64,000 bases of DNA from Dyadobacter jiangsuensis (GCF_003014695.1 NZ_PYAS01000008.1:186001-250000); one strand, 5' to 3'. Shown: positions 50,995 through 60,169, counted from the first letter of the stretch. Notes: generated by a model not told the origin, from the sequence alone. A program made the numbers and translations.

Positions 50995-52266
50995 ATGTTT
51001 GATACGGATATTTTAATTCATACGCAAGTGATGACACGGCACATCGAGATGCTGGATGCCCTGTTCAAACACGCGACCGAAGGGATCGTGGTGGTGGACA
51101 AGCAGGCGAACATTGTAATGCTTAACCCCAAGGCCAAAGAACTTTTTGGCTACTCCGATCGTGAGCTGATCGGCAAGAAAGTCGAAACGCTGATTCCCCA
51201 ACGGTTCAACAGAAACCATGTGGGCTATCGCGACGAGTACCTCGAAGCGCCCCGCGCACGTGGTATGGGGCATATGATGGATCTTTTCGCCCGGCGCAAG
51301 GATGGCAGCGAGTTTCCCGTGGAGGTCAGCCTCAGCCCTTTCAAAACCAGCGACGGCGAGTTCGTCGTCAGCTTTGTGATCGACATTACAGAGCGCAAAA
51401 AGCAGGAAAGCCGCATTATAGAGGCTAACCTTGAAATTCAAAAACTGAATGCCGAACTGGAAATCCGTGTGCAGCAACGTACGGAGGAGCTGGCTGCGGC
51501 GATCAGGCGCATCGAGCAGTCGCAGGAAGAGGTGGTACGTGCACTGACGAAAGAGCGCGAGCTGAACAATATGAAAAGCCAGTTCGTAACCATCGCGTCG
51601 CATGAGTTCAGGACACCTCTCGCAACCATTCTGTCGTCGGCCTCGCTTATAGGCAGGTACCCGCGCACGGAGGAAGAAGACAAGCGTCAGAAACACGTCC
51701 AGCGTATCAAATCGACCGTTACCAACCTGACGGAGATCCTTAATGACTTTCTCTCGATCGGCAAGCTCGAAGAAGGCCGCATTCACTGCATTCCGGTGCT
51801 TACCGATCTGAGCGCATTTTGTAAAAACCTGATTGAAGAGATCCGCGGGCTTTGCAAGGATGGTCAGGAGATGTTTGTGACCTATGACGGGGAAGCCCAG
51901 GCCTGGCTCGACAAGCAGCTTTTACGCAACGTGCTTTTTAACCTGCTTTCGAATGCGATCAAATATTCGGAGCCCGGTAAATCGATCTTTTTAAGGGTCA
52001 AAAATTGGAGCGGGCTAATCCGCATCGAAGTGCAGGATCAGGGTATCGGTATCCCGCAGCAAGACCAGGGTCATATTTTCGACCGGTTCTTCCGCGCCAA
52101 CAATGCCGGCAATGCGCAGGGAACGGGTCTCGGTCTCAATATCGTACAAAACTATATCGAACTCATGGGCGGCACTGTCCGCTTTCAAAGCGAAATCGGC
52201 GTAGGCACTACATTTTTCGTGGAACTGCCCAACCGCGAGCCGGCATCCGTTAAAATCGAATCCTGA
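50995..52266 (+). CDS. Soluble PAS-domain histidine kinase (FixL-like PAS)
   Basis: This protein of about 423 residues has no membrane helix. One PAS domain lies at about residues 12-125 (ATEGIVVVDKQANIVMLN ... FVVSFVIDITERKK), then a coiled-coil linker and the kinase core: phosphoacceptor His in TIASHEFRTPLATI, N box NLLSNAIKYSEPG, DQGIGIP, GTGLGLNIV. In the PAS domain the segment RFNRNHVGYRDEY aligns without gaps with the FixL haem-ligand region, His at 51217. The start is uncertain: GTG 50968, ATG 50995 or ATG 51031. It is 17 bp upstream of the receiver-CRP gene, its likely partner. Confidence 0.9.
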   Translation: MFDTDILIHTQVMTRHIEMLDALFKHATEGIVVVDKQANIVMLNPKAKELFGYSDRELIGKKVETLIPQRFNRNHVGYRDEYLEAPRARGMGHMMDLFARRKDGSEFPVEVSLSPFKTSDGEFVVSFVIDITERKKQESRIIEANLEIQKLNAELEIRVQQRTEELAAAIRRIEQSQEEVVRALTKERELNNMKSQFVTIASHEFRTPLATILSSASLIGRYPRTEEEDKRQKHVQRIKSTVTNLTEILNDFLSIGKLEEGRIHCIPVLTDLSAFCKNLIEEIRGLCKDGQEMFVTYDGEAQAWLDKQLLRNVLFNLLSNAIKYSEPGKSIFLRVKNWSGLIRIEVQDQGIGIPQQDQGHIFDRFFRANNAGNAQGTGLGLNIVQNYIELMGGTVRFQSEIGVGTTFFVELPNREPASVKIES

Positions 52267-52283
52267 CACAAACAGTATCCCAA

Positions 52284-53348
52284 TTGGAAGCGAGAAAAAT
52301 ACTTTTGATAGAAGATAATCCCGAAATGCGGGAAAATACGGCAGAGATCCTCGAACTCGCCAACTTTGAAGTAATCACTGCTCAAAATGGCAAGGAAGGC
52401 GTGCAACAGGCAAACCAGCACAATCCCGACCTGATCATTTGCGACATTATGATGCCCGAGCTTGACGGCTACGGTGTGCTGCATATGCTCGGCAAGGACG
52501 AACGTACGGCAGCCATTCCCTTCATTTTCCTGACCGCCAAAGCCGAAAAGGAGGATTACCGCAAAGGAATGACCATGGGGGCCGACGATTACCTTACCAA
52601 ACCTTACGACGATGTAGAATTGCTGAATGCCGTTGAAATGCGCCTCAAAAAGAGCGACCGGCTCAAAAAGCAGTTCGAACGCTCCGCCGATGGCTTCGAC
52701 CAGTTCATTAAGGAAGCACAGGCATTCGATCCGATCGTGAAGCTTGCGGAAGACAAGAAGGTGAAGATGTTAAGAAAAAAAGAGACGATCTACACCGAAG
52801 GCAGCTTCCCGTCGCATGTGTTTTTTCTTCAAAAAGGGAAGGTTAAGGCCTATAAATCCAACGAAAACGGTAAAGAATACATTACCGACCTGCTGAAAGA
52901 GGGCGAGTTTTTCGGCTACCTCGACCTCCTGCAAGGCGCTCCTTACGAAGAAACCGCTATCGCATTGGAGAAGTCGGAAGTGGCTATGATCCCGAAAGAC
53001 GATTTCTTCAACCTCCTGCAAGGCAACCGCGAAGTGGCCTCCAAGTTCATTCGGATGCTTTCCAATGAGATCAAGGAGCGGGAAGAGCGGCTTTTACAAC
53101 TCGCCTACAACTCGGTGCGGAAGCGCGTGGCGCAGGCGCTGGTAATGTTGGTACAACGTTATCAGGAAGACCGCTCGAAGCCCTTCTCCATGGCCGTTAC
53201 CCGGGAGGATATTGCCTCTATGGTAGGAACCGCCACGGAGACGGTCATCCGTACACTTTCAGATTTCAAGGACGAGCGCCTGGTGGACATGAAAGGCAGC
53301 CAGATCACGGTTTTGGAGTATGAGAAGCTGGCGCGGATGCGAAATTAG
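52284..53348 (+). CDS. Receiver-CRP/FNR fusion transcription regulator
   Basis: This 354-residue protein joins a receiver (residues 1-118; E10/D11, phosphoacceptor D54 in CDIMMPELDG, T84, K106) to a cyclic-nucleotide-binding-like domain (about 150-260; EGSFPSHVFFLQKGKVKAY) and a CRP-type winged helix (about 270-350; TREDIASMVGTATETVIRTLSDF). E319 and R323 match the FNR/CRP residues that read TGA/TCA half-sites. Only one Cys (C53) is present, so no FNR iron-sulfur site exists. A TTG start is forced: the receiver begins at once and no ATG precedes it. Its upstream kinase probably phosphorylates it. Confidence 0.9.
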   Translation: MEARKILLIEDNPEMRENTAEILELANFEVITAQNGKEGVQQANQHNPDLIICDIMMPELDGYGVLHMLGKDERTAAIPFIFLTAKAEKEDYRKGMTMGADDYLTKPYDDVELLNAVEMRLKKSDRLKKQFERSADGFDQFIKEAQAFDPIVKLAEDKKVKMLRKKETIYTEGSFPSHVFFLQKGKVKAYKSNENGKEYITDLLKEGEFFGYLDLLQGAPYEETAIALEKSEVAMIPKDDFFNLLQGNREVASKFIRMLSNEIKEREERLLQLAYNSVRKRVAQALVMLVQRYQEDRSKPFSMAVTREDIASMVGTATETVIRTLSDFKDERLVDMKGSQITVLEYEKLARMRN

Positions 53349-53431
53349 CATCTTTTTTCACCGTTGATAACTCATCGGTTCCGGTTGATCATTCCCTGGT
53401 TTTGGGGCAGAAATACTTCATTTGCATTTCC

Positions 53432-53439
53432 TAGTTTTG
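53432..53439 (+). promoter_or_regulatory. -7 promoter element before the small gene at 53469
   Basis: TAGTTTTG, identical to the ccoS and hemN elements, starts 37 bp before the ATG. A weak TGA/TCA-like palindrome lies further upstream but does not match the boxes seen in the cbb3 cluster. Confidence 0.5.
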
Positions 53440-53468
53440 ACAAGAACTTCATATAAATCTTTCAAACT

Positions 53469-53666
53469 ATGGAACAAACAACACCTACAAACGCGTCGGA
53501 TACTGCCGAAGTATCTACAACCGAACAACGTCCGGAGAAACTCACGATGGAAATTCTGCTTGCCAGAATGATGCAAACACATCGGGACATCGACGCGTAC
53601 CAAAGAGGCGAAATGACATTGGAGGAACTACATGCATTGGGCGTAAGATTTGCTGGACATCTATAA
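53469..53666 (+). CDS. Small hypothetical protein, partner of the DUF6169 gene
   Basis: This 65-residue protein is of no recognised family. It begins with a polar, threonine-rich, disordered segment and has an amphipathic C-terminal helix region (LTMEILLARMMQTHRDIDAYQRGEMTLEELHALG). Its last 17 bp overlap the start of the DUF6169 gene, which suggests translational coupling, and it has a good promoter of its own. It may be a partner or antitoxin-like protein; that is an inference from arrangement only. Confidence 0.65.
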   Translation: MEQTTPTNASDTAEVSTTEQRPEKLTMEILLARMMQTHRDIDAYQRGEMTLEELHALGVRFAGHL

Positions 53667-54159
53667 CTACCGCCACTTTGGGGATGTCTATCAGTTTATT
53701 ACGAAACAAGACATCGTCGTTTCCGTTCACTTATCTCTCGACGGAAGATGGTTTCCTCTGAATCCGGAGATAGCGGGGGTTCACAGTTTCGTCATTAAAA
53801 CAAACAAACCGTCCATCGGCCTGGATGTCCGGCTCAGAAATACTGTGCTGGACATCCTGACCAATTTTCTGAGAGAGAACGACGCGATAATCGTCTACTA
53901 TTGCGACCCATTTGACGGCAAAGGATACAAGCGGTTCCTCAAATTCAACAGATGGTTTGATCTGATCAATGACCCGTCAATCGAAAAGCAAGACGGGGCG
54001 TTCACAGTAACAGATTTGAAGGTCGACGAAAATGGTCACTTAACCAGATCAGAATTAACCGTATATGCCTCCATCCTGCTCCCGAAGACCCATCCTGATT
54101 ATGACGCCGCGATCAGTCTCTTCCATTCGGGTGATATGGATAAAACAGGCAAACTATGA
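53650..54159 (+). CDS. DUF6169-family protein
   Basis: This 169-residue protein matches the Bacteroidetes DUF6169 type: MLDIYNYRHFGDVYQFITK, a middle DVRLRNTVLDILTNFLREN, IIVYYCDPFDGKGYKRFLKFNRWF and a C-terminal ILLPKTHPDYDAAI. It has no signal peptide and no known function. It overlaps its upstream small gene by 17 bp and tail-to-tail overlaps the opposing gene by 6 bp. Coupled small-gene pairs like this are often toxin-antitoxin or partner systems, but nothing in the sequence proves it. Confidence 0.75.
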   Translation: MLDIYNYRHFGDVYQFITKQDIVVSVHLSLDGRWFPLNPEIAGVHSFVIKTNKPSIGLDVRLRNTVLDILTNFLRENDAIIVYYCDPFDGKGYKRFLKFNRWFDLINDPSIEKQDGAFTVTDLKVDENGHLTRSELTVYASILLPKTHPDYDAAISLFHSGDMDKTGKL

Positions 54160-55926
54160 AAGCCTGGCCTCAATCGCTTCCAACTGCGCCATCATCTCCT
54201 GCCGGTAAGCCACCGTTTGATTGGTAATTTCAGGGATCAGCTTTTTGTAGTAATTAATGCCTTCGATCAGGTTAGCGCGGAATTTCGAGAAATACTTGGC
54301 TTTCTTATCGTTCAGCGCAGCTGCATGCCGCTCAACGTCCTTTTTGAGATAATCCACATACAAATTCAGTTCGTTGATGAACATATTGGGCCGCAAGTGC
54401 TTTGCGAGCAGGTCTATTTTCCCATAGATATGTCCCACCATTTCGTCCAATGAGTAGATGCCGGAGAACCAAGCCAGATTGGGTCCGGGACAAATGGCTA
54501 CCGCACTATTCTCCCGCGGTTTAATCAGGTTGTTTTTGATGAGTGCCGCGGTACTTAGTCCTTCGCAAAGGCATAGCTTCTCGGTGACTGCGTTTATTTG
54601 CATTTGCAGGTCGGCCGGTTGCGGATCGAGTGCGAGCAACTGTTTAATTTTCAGGTTTTGATACTCGCGTGAAGCAGTGCAGACTGGCTCACTGGTGAAT
54701 TCGGTGTTTGAAACCAGGTAACGCTTGTTGCACGGACTGCCGGGACGGCCTTTTGCAATGCGTTCGAGACGCTGCTTTTCGGCGGTGCTCTTCTTGAAAT
54801 TATTGAAAAGCACGCCCAACGGCGATGAATCACTCACGTAATAGGCATCACCATCCGCATTCGCCAGCTCATTCAACGTGGCCTTATCTACATTGGTAAC
54901 CTCTGGTACCAGCAGAAAAGGACTCCCCCACCCCGTGGCTTCTATGCCGTAATGTTCCAGCAAAAAGGCATTCTCGGCTGCGGTACCAATGCCGCCCTGC
55001 ACGGATATGCGGGTGTGTGGCGCATGTGCGAACGTAATGCCCTTGCCTTTGAGCGCAGGTTCATATAGCGCAAGCAACTCGGTAAACATTTCGTCACGCC
55101 GGTTTTTGAATTCTTCCAACACCGGCCCGAGCAGATTACCTTCCGTCGCAAATGCGTGTCCGCCGCAATTAAGCCCCGATTCAATGCGAAATTCAGAAAC
55201 CCAGATACCCTTCTTGGCCAGGAACTTCGCCTGGATCAATGCGGATCGATAGTCACTCACTTTCAGGATCACTTTTTTCCGAAAATTGCCATCCTCGTCC
55301 GGAAGAAAATCGGCAAAAGCTTCCAGATAGCTGTACAAATGCGGGTTCATGCCCGCGGAAAGAATAATGGACGACGACAACCGGCTTAGCGCGAAGCCGC
55401 GCAGCGCTGCCAACGCATCCGTATAAATATCGTCGAGCAGGTTACCCTCCGAATCGGTATTCATTTTATCCACCTTCGACATGATGTTCACATCGATACT
55501 GCCCGGCACGATCTGTGCACGGAGCCCGAACGCTTCTGCGTCCTTTTCCATGCCTTCGGGCATCGCGATCATTGCTTCATACCTGACTTTCAGCTCCGAA
55601 TCCGCTGGCAACAGGCTGAAATAACGATCTATATCACTACCCACACCGAAGGGCTGCCCTTTCAGATTTTCAAATTCTTCTTCCACAATGCGTTGCATCA
55701 GGTCGAGGTACGAGGTGATCCGGCGGCTGCGGTAATCGGGCTCGGCTTTCGTAATGGGCCTGTCGTCTTCGCCGCGCTGGCGGGCGTAATGCACGCGCAT
55801 GCGCTCGATCAACTCGTCGTCGACAATGGATGCGACCGAGGAAATGCCGTATTTGGCGACCTTAATGGGGGTATCTATGGAGTATCCCAGCCCGAGGACC
55901 GGGATATGAAAAGTATGCGGCATCAT
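54154..55926 (-). CDS. Large conserved-looking protein of unknown function
   Basis: This protein of 590 residues from ATG 55926 (MMPHTFHIPVLGLGYSIDTP) is soluble. I choose that start because a TACTTTTG promoter element lies 28 bp upstream, which makes the longer frame from 56019 unlikely. The front part (VLGLGYSIDTPIKVAKYGISSVASIVDDELIERMR) and GGIGTAAENAFLLEHYGIEATGWGSPFLLVPE have glycine-rich turns like FMN-binding TIM barrels (2-nitropropane dioxygenase or glutamate-synthase type). The C-terminal 100 residues are helical and charged. A cysteine pair (EKLCLCEGLS) is notable. The function is unknown. Confidence 0.65.
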   Translation of the reverse strand: MMPHTFHIPVLGLGYSIDTPIKVAKYGISSVASIVDDELIERMRVHYARQRGEDDRPITKAEPDYRSRRITSYLDLMQRIVEEEFENLKGQPFGVGSDIDRYFSLLPADSELKVRYEAMIAMPEGMEKDAEAFGLRAQIVPGSIDVNIMSKVDKMNTDSEGNLLDDIYTDALAALRGFALSRLSSSIILSAGMNPHLYSYLEAFADFLPDEDGNFRKKVILKVSDYRSALIQAKFLAKKGIWVSEFRIESGLNCGGHAFATEGNLLGPVLEEFKNRRDEMFTELLALYEPALKGKGITFAHAPHTRISVQGGIGTAAENAFLLEHYGIEATGWGSPFLLVPEVTNVDKATLNELANADGDAYYVSDSSPLGVLFNNFKKSTAEKQRLERIAKGRPGSPCNKRYLVSNTEFTSEPVCTASREYQNLKIKQLLALDPQPADLQMQINAVTEKLCLCEGLSTAALIKNNLIKPRENSAVAICPGPNLAWFSGIYSLDEMVGHIYGKIDLLAKHLRPNMFINELNLYVDYLKKDVERHAAALNDKKAKYFSKFRANLIEGINYYKKLIPEITNQTVAYRQEMMAQLEAIEARLS

Positions 55927-55953
55927 ATCTGGATGAGGTCTTGATAATTCATC

Positions 55954-55961
55954 CAAAAGTA
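55954..55961 (-). promoter_or_regulatory. -7 promoter element for the 54154-55926 gene
   Basis: The minus strand reads TACTTTTG, an exact TAnnTTTG match, with a TTTTC stretch about 18 bp further upstream as a possible -33 region. It is 28 bp before the chosen ATG, which supports the shorter start. Confidence 0.5.
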
Positions 55962-56034
55962 CGTGGCCACCCCCGCCCGAAAACTGACGCTGCTTAGCTG
56001 CGATACTGAGAAACGTCATGCCATTGGGATCAGG

Positions 56035-56427
56035 TCATTTCTTTTTGGTCTTCTGCGGCTTCGAAGCCTCGGCCAGCTCATTTTCCTTCATTCGATATGC
56101 GACAATGCGTTTAATGAGGTCGAGCGGCAATGGATCCTTATCGGGCAGTTGGAGCGCAGATTTACTCATTTTGTACTTCGAAAGCTCCGATTTGAATTCA
56201 TCCAGCAGCGCCTGACTGTAAGGATACGATAGCGAAATGTGATTGGTAGCTGCCGAATAGTAGATTAGAAAACCGAAATGCTTGTAAGCAGGGATCTGAT
56301 AACTGATCACTTCCTCTGCATCCGGCGCCATCTCTCTGATCGCTTTGCGGACCGCCGCCAGCCGCTCCTTCTTTTCTCCCTGGAACGTGTCGTGGTACTC
56401 GTCTATGGATTTAAAATCTGTTTTTGC
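56035..56427 (-). CDS. DUF1801-domain protein (iron chaperone/YdhG-like)
   Basis: This protein of 130 residues from ATG 56427 (MAKTDFKSIDEYHDTF) shows the DUF1801 pattern: LAAVRKAIREMAPDAEEVISYQIPAYKH, then LIYYSAATNHISLSYPY. The C-terminus is lysine-rich (KPQKTKKK). Members are small cytoplasmic proteins, some related to frataxin-like iron chaperones and most of unknown role. A longer frame from 56475 lacks family similarity. It is on the same strand as the unknown gene and about 109 bp upstream of it. Confidence 0.8.
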   Translation of the reverse strand, partial: AKTDFKSIDEYHDTFQGEKKERLAAVRKAIREMAPDAEEVISYQIPAYKHFGFLIYYSAATNHISLSYPYSQALLDEFKSELSKYKMSKSALQLPDKDPLPLDLIKRIVAYRMKENELAEASKPQKTKKK

Positions 56428-56600
56428 CATGCCGATTGTGTCTTTTTGATGAGTGTTTCCGTTACTAAAAAGCATACAGGCAGCGGGATTTAACCGGTTT
56501 GGTCTTTTTATTCAAGTTGTCGAATTCTTACTACATTGCATTTTATTTATTTTCAAACAAAATATTAACACACTGATTACCAATGAACAAGTTTTATACC

Positions 56601-57965
56601 ATGAAAAAAGTCTGCTATTTCCTCTTCGCCTCGATGATCTGCCTTGGAGCAGGTTGTAAAAAGGAAAAGGAACTTGATCCGGAAGAAACTTTGAAAGAAA
56701 ATTCATTTCTGAGATCGATAAAGGTCGCCGGCGCACGGGAGGTAACAATAGACACGGCCCGCAATTACATTCAGATTATCCTTCCCGAAGCATACACGAA
56801 TGATATCATTGACCTGCAATTGAATGCCGCGCCCGGAGCAGAGCTCGTTTTAAATTCATGGACACCGCTTTACAGTCCAGGCCATGTAAAATACCATTTC
56901 AGGGCTACATACCCCGAGAATTTCACCATTACTAACAAGAGCAATAATCAAACCAAATCGTACAAAGTTTTTGTAGAACAGGAAGGGCCTCTCACTGCCG
57001 AGTTACTTTCCGATTTAGATATTCGGATCGGCGGCGCAAATACGGCCACTGGGGTTGCTAACATCCGCTTCAAATCCGGTGTAGGGTCATTGCCAGCGCG
57101 TCCGGATGCGTCCCAACAAATACTTCCATTTCTCAAAAACAGCTCCAAGAATGCCAATGTAAAGGGATATTTCGACAACGGCCTCGGCCAGATCTATTTT
57201 GAAGACATTTTTAGTTTGATGGAAACGGAAGGCACAGTTCTAAGTATTGAGTACGGCGAAAAGGCCTTTTCCTTCCCTGAAAAGCTGAAATTAAAGAGAG
57301 GGAAGGTCGTTTTGTACGTCGTTCAACCCGATCGCCTTTTCAGGGTTTTTCAAACAGGCAAAAGCATTACATTCGATGGCGGTATATTTCTGAATGCTCA
57401 AAAGTATTCATTGAAACTGCACAACGACGCGAGTTCCCCGGAAGTAACCCTTCCCGCTACGGTCACCGACCTTTCGACGCTGAAAACACAATTTCCGGCC
57501 ACCATTCCCGATGGCCAGTATAAGGTATCCTTTTTCGAAAATACGCAATTGATTACCGAAGCCTCAATCGTGATCGCCAGGGATTCGACTGTGAAGGCAA
57601 TCGGACAAATGTGGACCGGAGGCCCGGGCCTTCAATGGGACGAAATATGGAAATCCCTACCCATTGCCATCTCGCGCGGGCAGGAGCTTTTCGCAAACCC
57701 TTTCCCGGCAATAATAGATGCTTCGTCCAAGCCATTCGACGACAAGAAAAAAATCCCGGATCTGGCATTAAAGCTAAATGGGAAAGTCACGGTTCTGAAA
57801 GGGGCCGTAAAAGAAGACACGAAATATGCAGATAACTCGATAAGGATCTATTACGGCGCCTATCGCATTCCGGCCGATTTACCGCCGGGACAGTACGAAG
57901 CAAGGATGGTACTCGATAACAAGCAATACTCGCTCCCCTATTGGAGCCGGGTTGAAATCCGGTAG
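56601..57965 (+). CDS. Lipoprotein of unknown function
   Basis: This protein of about 454 residues is a lipoprotein: MKKVCYFLFASMICLGAGCKK shows the lipobox and acylated Cys; six extra codons from 56583 are unneeded. The body has several beta-sandwich-like repeats, for example FLRSIKVAGAREVTIDTARNYIQIILPEAY, which resembles the DUF5018-type Ig domain, and IPDGQYKVSFFENTQLITEASIVI. It ends 3 bp from the convergent histidine kinase. No specific family or role can be assigned. Confidence 0.75.
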   Translation: MKKVCYFLFASMICLGAGCKKEKELDPEETLKENSFLRSIKVAGAREVTIDTARNYIQIILPEAYTNDIIDLQLNAAPGAELVLNSWTPLYSPGHVKYHFRATYPENFTITNKSNNQTKSYKVFVEQEGPLTAELLSDLDIRIGGANTATGVANIRFKSGVGSLPARPDASQQILPFLKNSSKNANVKGYFDNGLGQIYFEDIFSLMETEGTVLSIEYGEKAFSFPEKLKLKRGKVVLYVVQPDRLFRVFQTGKSITFDGGIFLNAQKYSLKLHNDASSPEVTLPATVTDLSTLKTQFPATIPDGQYKVSFFENTQLITEASIVIARDSTVKAIGQMWTGGPGLQWDEIWKSLPIAISRGQELFANPFPAIIDASSKPFDDKKKIPDLALKLNGKVTVLKGAVKEDTKYADNSIRIYYGAYRIPADLPPGQYEARMVLDNKQYSLPYWSRVEIR

Positions 57966-57968
57966 TAC

Positions 57969-60095
57969 CTAGCTGCTCGTCCTGCCCGAACTGAAAACGG
58001 CTGCCAATACGGACAGAAACTCCTTCTCAGAAAATGGCTTGCCCAACACGCCATTGATGCCCAGATCGGCGTAGAAGTCTTTGTCGCGGTCGGACAAGTC
58101 GCCCGTAAAGCCTATTACCGGCGTCGCACCTTTGATCGGGTCAGGGCTGGTGCGGATTTGGCGAGTCAGCTCGGAACCGTCCATGCCGGGCATATTGATG
58201 TCGGTAATCACCAGGTCGTAAGGCTGCTTCTCGAACAGTTCGAGCGCATCGTCGCCCGAGCCGACGAGATCGTAAGTAAGCCCGTGCTTTTCGAGCAACC
58301 TGCTCATGAGCACGAGGTTCAGTTTGGTGTCGTCGGCTACGAGCACTTTTTTACCCCGCAACTCCACCTGCGTAGCTGCCTGCGACCCGCTTGGGGTAAC
58401 TTTCTGCTTTTCGGCCACCTGCATCGGAATCGCTATTTTGAACTCGGAGCCTTTCCCTAACACGCTTTCGACCGAAATTTTCCCTCCGTGCAGTTCCACG
58501 ATCCGCTTGCATATCGCCAGCCCGAGCCCGGTCCCCTGCTTACCTACCGAAGCGCTGTCTATCTGACTAAAATCTTCAAAAATCTCTTTCAAATGCTCTG
58601 GCGCAATACCAATCCCCGAGTCTTTAACCCGGATTTTCAGCTGCTTTTTCTGCCCATCGGCACTTTCCAGGCTAGCTTCTACCAGCACCTTGCCATGAGC
58701 CGGCGTAAATTTGACCGCATTACTCAGCAAATTAATGAGCACCTGCTTAATCCGGAACTCATCGCCCGACAGGTATACCGGTTGCCCGATGTTGATTTTG
58801 GATACAATTTCAATGTCCTTCTCACCTGCCAGCACGCTCATCAGGGCCATTACCTCATTCACGAGCTCCACCGGGTTAAAAACCTGATATTGCAGCGTTA
58901 GCTTGCCCCTTTCCAATTTGGAAAAATCGAGCAGGTCGTTTACCAGGGTAAGCAAAATGCGGGAAGAACTTTGAATAGCATCAACACTTTCCTTCATCTG
59001 GCCTTCAAGGCGGTCGGAATCCATAAGTTGGGAAAAACCGATGATCGCATTCAACGGCGTCCTGATTTCATGTGTCACCTGCGCCAGAAATTCCCCCTTC
59101 ATTCTCGCAGCCTCCGTCGCCATCGACGCATATTTGACGATCGTCACGTCGTTGCGGTACAACTTAACGAGGTTCCGGATGATGATGATCGTCATGAGCA
59201 ATACCACCATGGCCCCCGCCCAAAAAAGGTGATTCACTTCCTCAAACTTGTCGGATGTTTCGGTAAGCAGCAATCCTCTGAACTTCCTGGCTTTTTCTTC
59301 CTCGGCAGCTTTCAGTGATTTCAGGGTCAGTTGCAGATTGGCAAACAATTCCCCATTCAGAAATAACAACCTTTGCTCCGCCTCGTTCAATTGCCTTTTT
59401 ACCCGGTTATACTCGTCGTAACGGCTCAGATCGAGCTCACGTGCCATCAGATACGGCATGACCAGCGAATCGCGCTGCGTGATTACCTTCGTTTTCTCCT
59501 GTACCACCTCGTCACCCCGCTTGTTTGCGATGGCATCGGCCAACCTTTTGAAAAGTCCGCGCTTCTTCTTTTGAGGATCCGCCAATACCACCGAATCCAC
59601 CTTGGATGTCTTTTTTACCCGAATAGGCGCTGGTTTGGGTTTGGCTTGCTCCTGCTGAATTTGCTCGCTGCGTTGTACCGAAAGCGCAAAAAGGCTGTCG
59701 ACCATGATCTTCATCCGGATAAATTCCTCGTTGCTTTCCCGCTTGCTTTCCATCAGGCCCGACAGCGCCGATGGTTGATGCGCACGTTCATTTTCGAATT
59801 CGTTAAGGATCCGGGAAACCGTCTGCAGTTCATCGGCAAATGCCTTAAGATAAGTGGAATCCTGCGTAATGATAAAGAGCCTGCTATTGTTCTCGGCCAC
59901 GTAAAGGAGTGAAATGCAGGTATCCACCTTCTGATAACCATTCATATCCTTGCGGAGCTCCTGGATATTCTCGCGGATGGTCTGCGATTTACCGCGCGTG
60001 AGCAACAGCATAAAAACGAATGAGCCAAGTATGATGACCAGCAGGATGGTCCAGACAAAAAACGCCCTGGATAAAGTGCGGAAAGGGATTTTCAT
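57969..60095 (-). CDS. Hybrid sensor histidine kinase with C-terminal receiver
   Basis: This 708-residue membrane kinase has an N-terminal helix (FFVWTILLVIILGSFVFMLLL), a long periplasmic coiled-coil sensor (to about residue 285), a second helix (HLFWAGAMVVLLMTIIIIRN), the phosphoacceptor segment FLAQVTHEIRTPLNAIIGF, an ATPase domain (NLLSNAVKFTPAHG, DSGIGIAPEHL, GTGLGLAI) and a receiver (VLVADDTKLN, phosphoacceptor Asp in VITDINMPGMDG, Lys in GKPFSE). It is a lone gene with no partner regulator, so the receiver may pass phosphate to an unlinked protein. A TACCTTTG element lies upstream. Confidence 0.92.
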   Translation of the reverse strand: MKIPFRTLSRAFFVWTILLVIILGSFVFMLLLTRGKSQTIRENIQELRKDMNGYQKVDTCISLLYVAENNSRLFIITQDSTYLKAFADELQTVSRILNEFENERAHQPSALSGLMESKRESNEEFIRMKIMVDSLFALSVQRSEQIQQEQAKPKPAPIRVKKTSKVDSVVLADPQKKKRGLFKRLADAIANKRGDEVVQEKTKVITQRDSLVMPYLMARELDLSRYDEYNRVKRQLNEAEQRLLFLNGELFANLQLTLKSLKAAEEEKARKFRGLLLTETSDKFEEVNHLFWAGAMVVLLMTIIIIRNLVKLYRNDVTIVKYASMATEAARMKGEFLAQVTHEIRTPLNAIIGFSQLMDSDRLEGQMKESVDAIQSSSRILLTLVNDLLDFSKLERGKLTLQYQVFNPVELVNEVMALMSVLAGEKDIEIVSKINIGQPVYLSGDEFRIKQVLINLLSNAVKFTPAHGKVLVEASLESADGQKKQLKIRVKDSGIGIAPEHLKEIFEDFSQIDSASVGKQGTGLGLAICKRIVELHGGKISVESVLGKGSEFKIAIPMQVAEKQKVTPSGSQAATQVELRGKKVLVADDTKLNLVLMSRLLEKHGLTYDLVGSGDDALELFEKQPYDLVITDINMPGMDGSELTRQIRTSPDPIKGATPVIGFTGDLSDRDKDFYADLGINGVLGKPFSEKEFLSVLAAVFSSGRTSS

Positions 60096-60161
60096 GATGT
60101 GTAAGTCCGTCGATTCTTCCCTTCTTCCCTGGAAAACCGATATTTTGAGGGTTAATTACGA

Positions 60162-60169
60162 CAAAGGTA
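60162..60169 (-). promoter_or_regulatory. -7 promoter element of the hybrid kinase gene
   Basis: The minus strand reads TACCTTTG, an exact TAnnTTTG match, 67 bp upstream of the kinase ATG at 60095. No clear -33 element is seen. Confidence 0.45.

Noticed and set aside
53364-53378. FNR-like box before the small gene at 53469
   Set aside because: The right half reads ATCGG rather than ATCAA and the central gap is 5 bases; the distance to the -7 element also differs from the other three sites.
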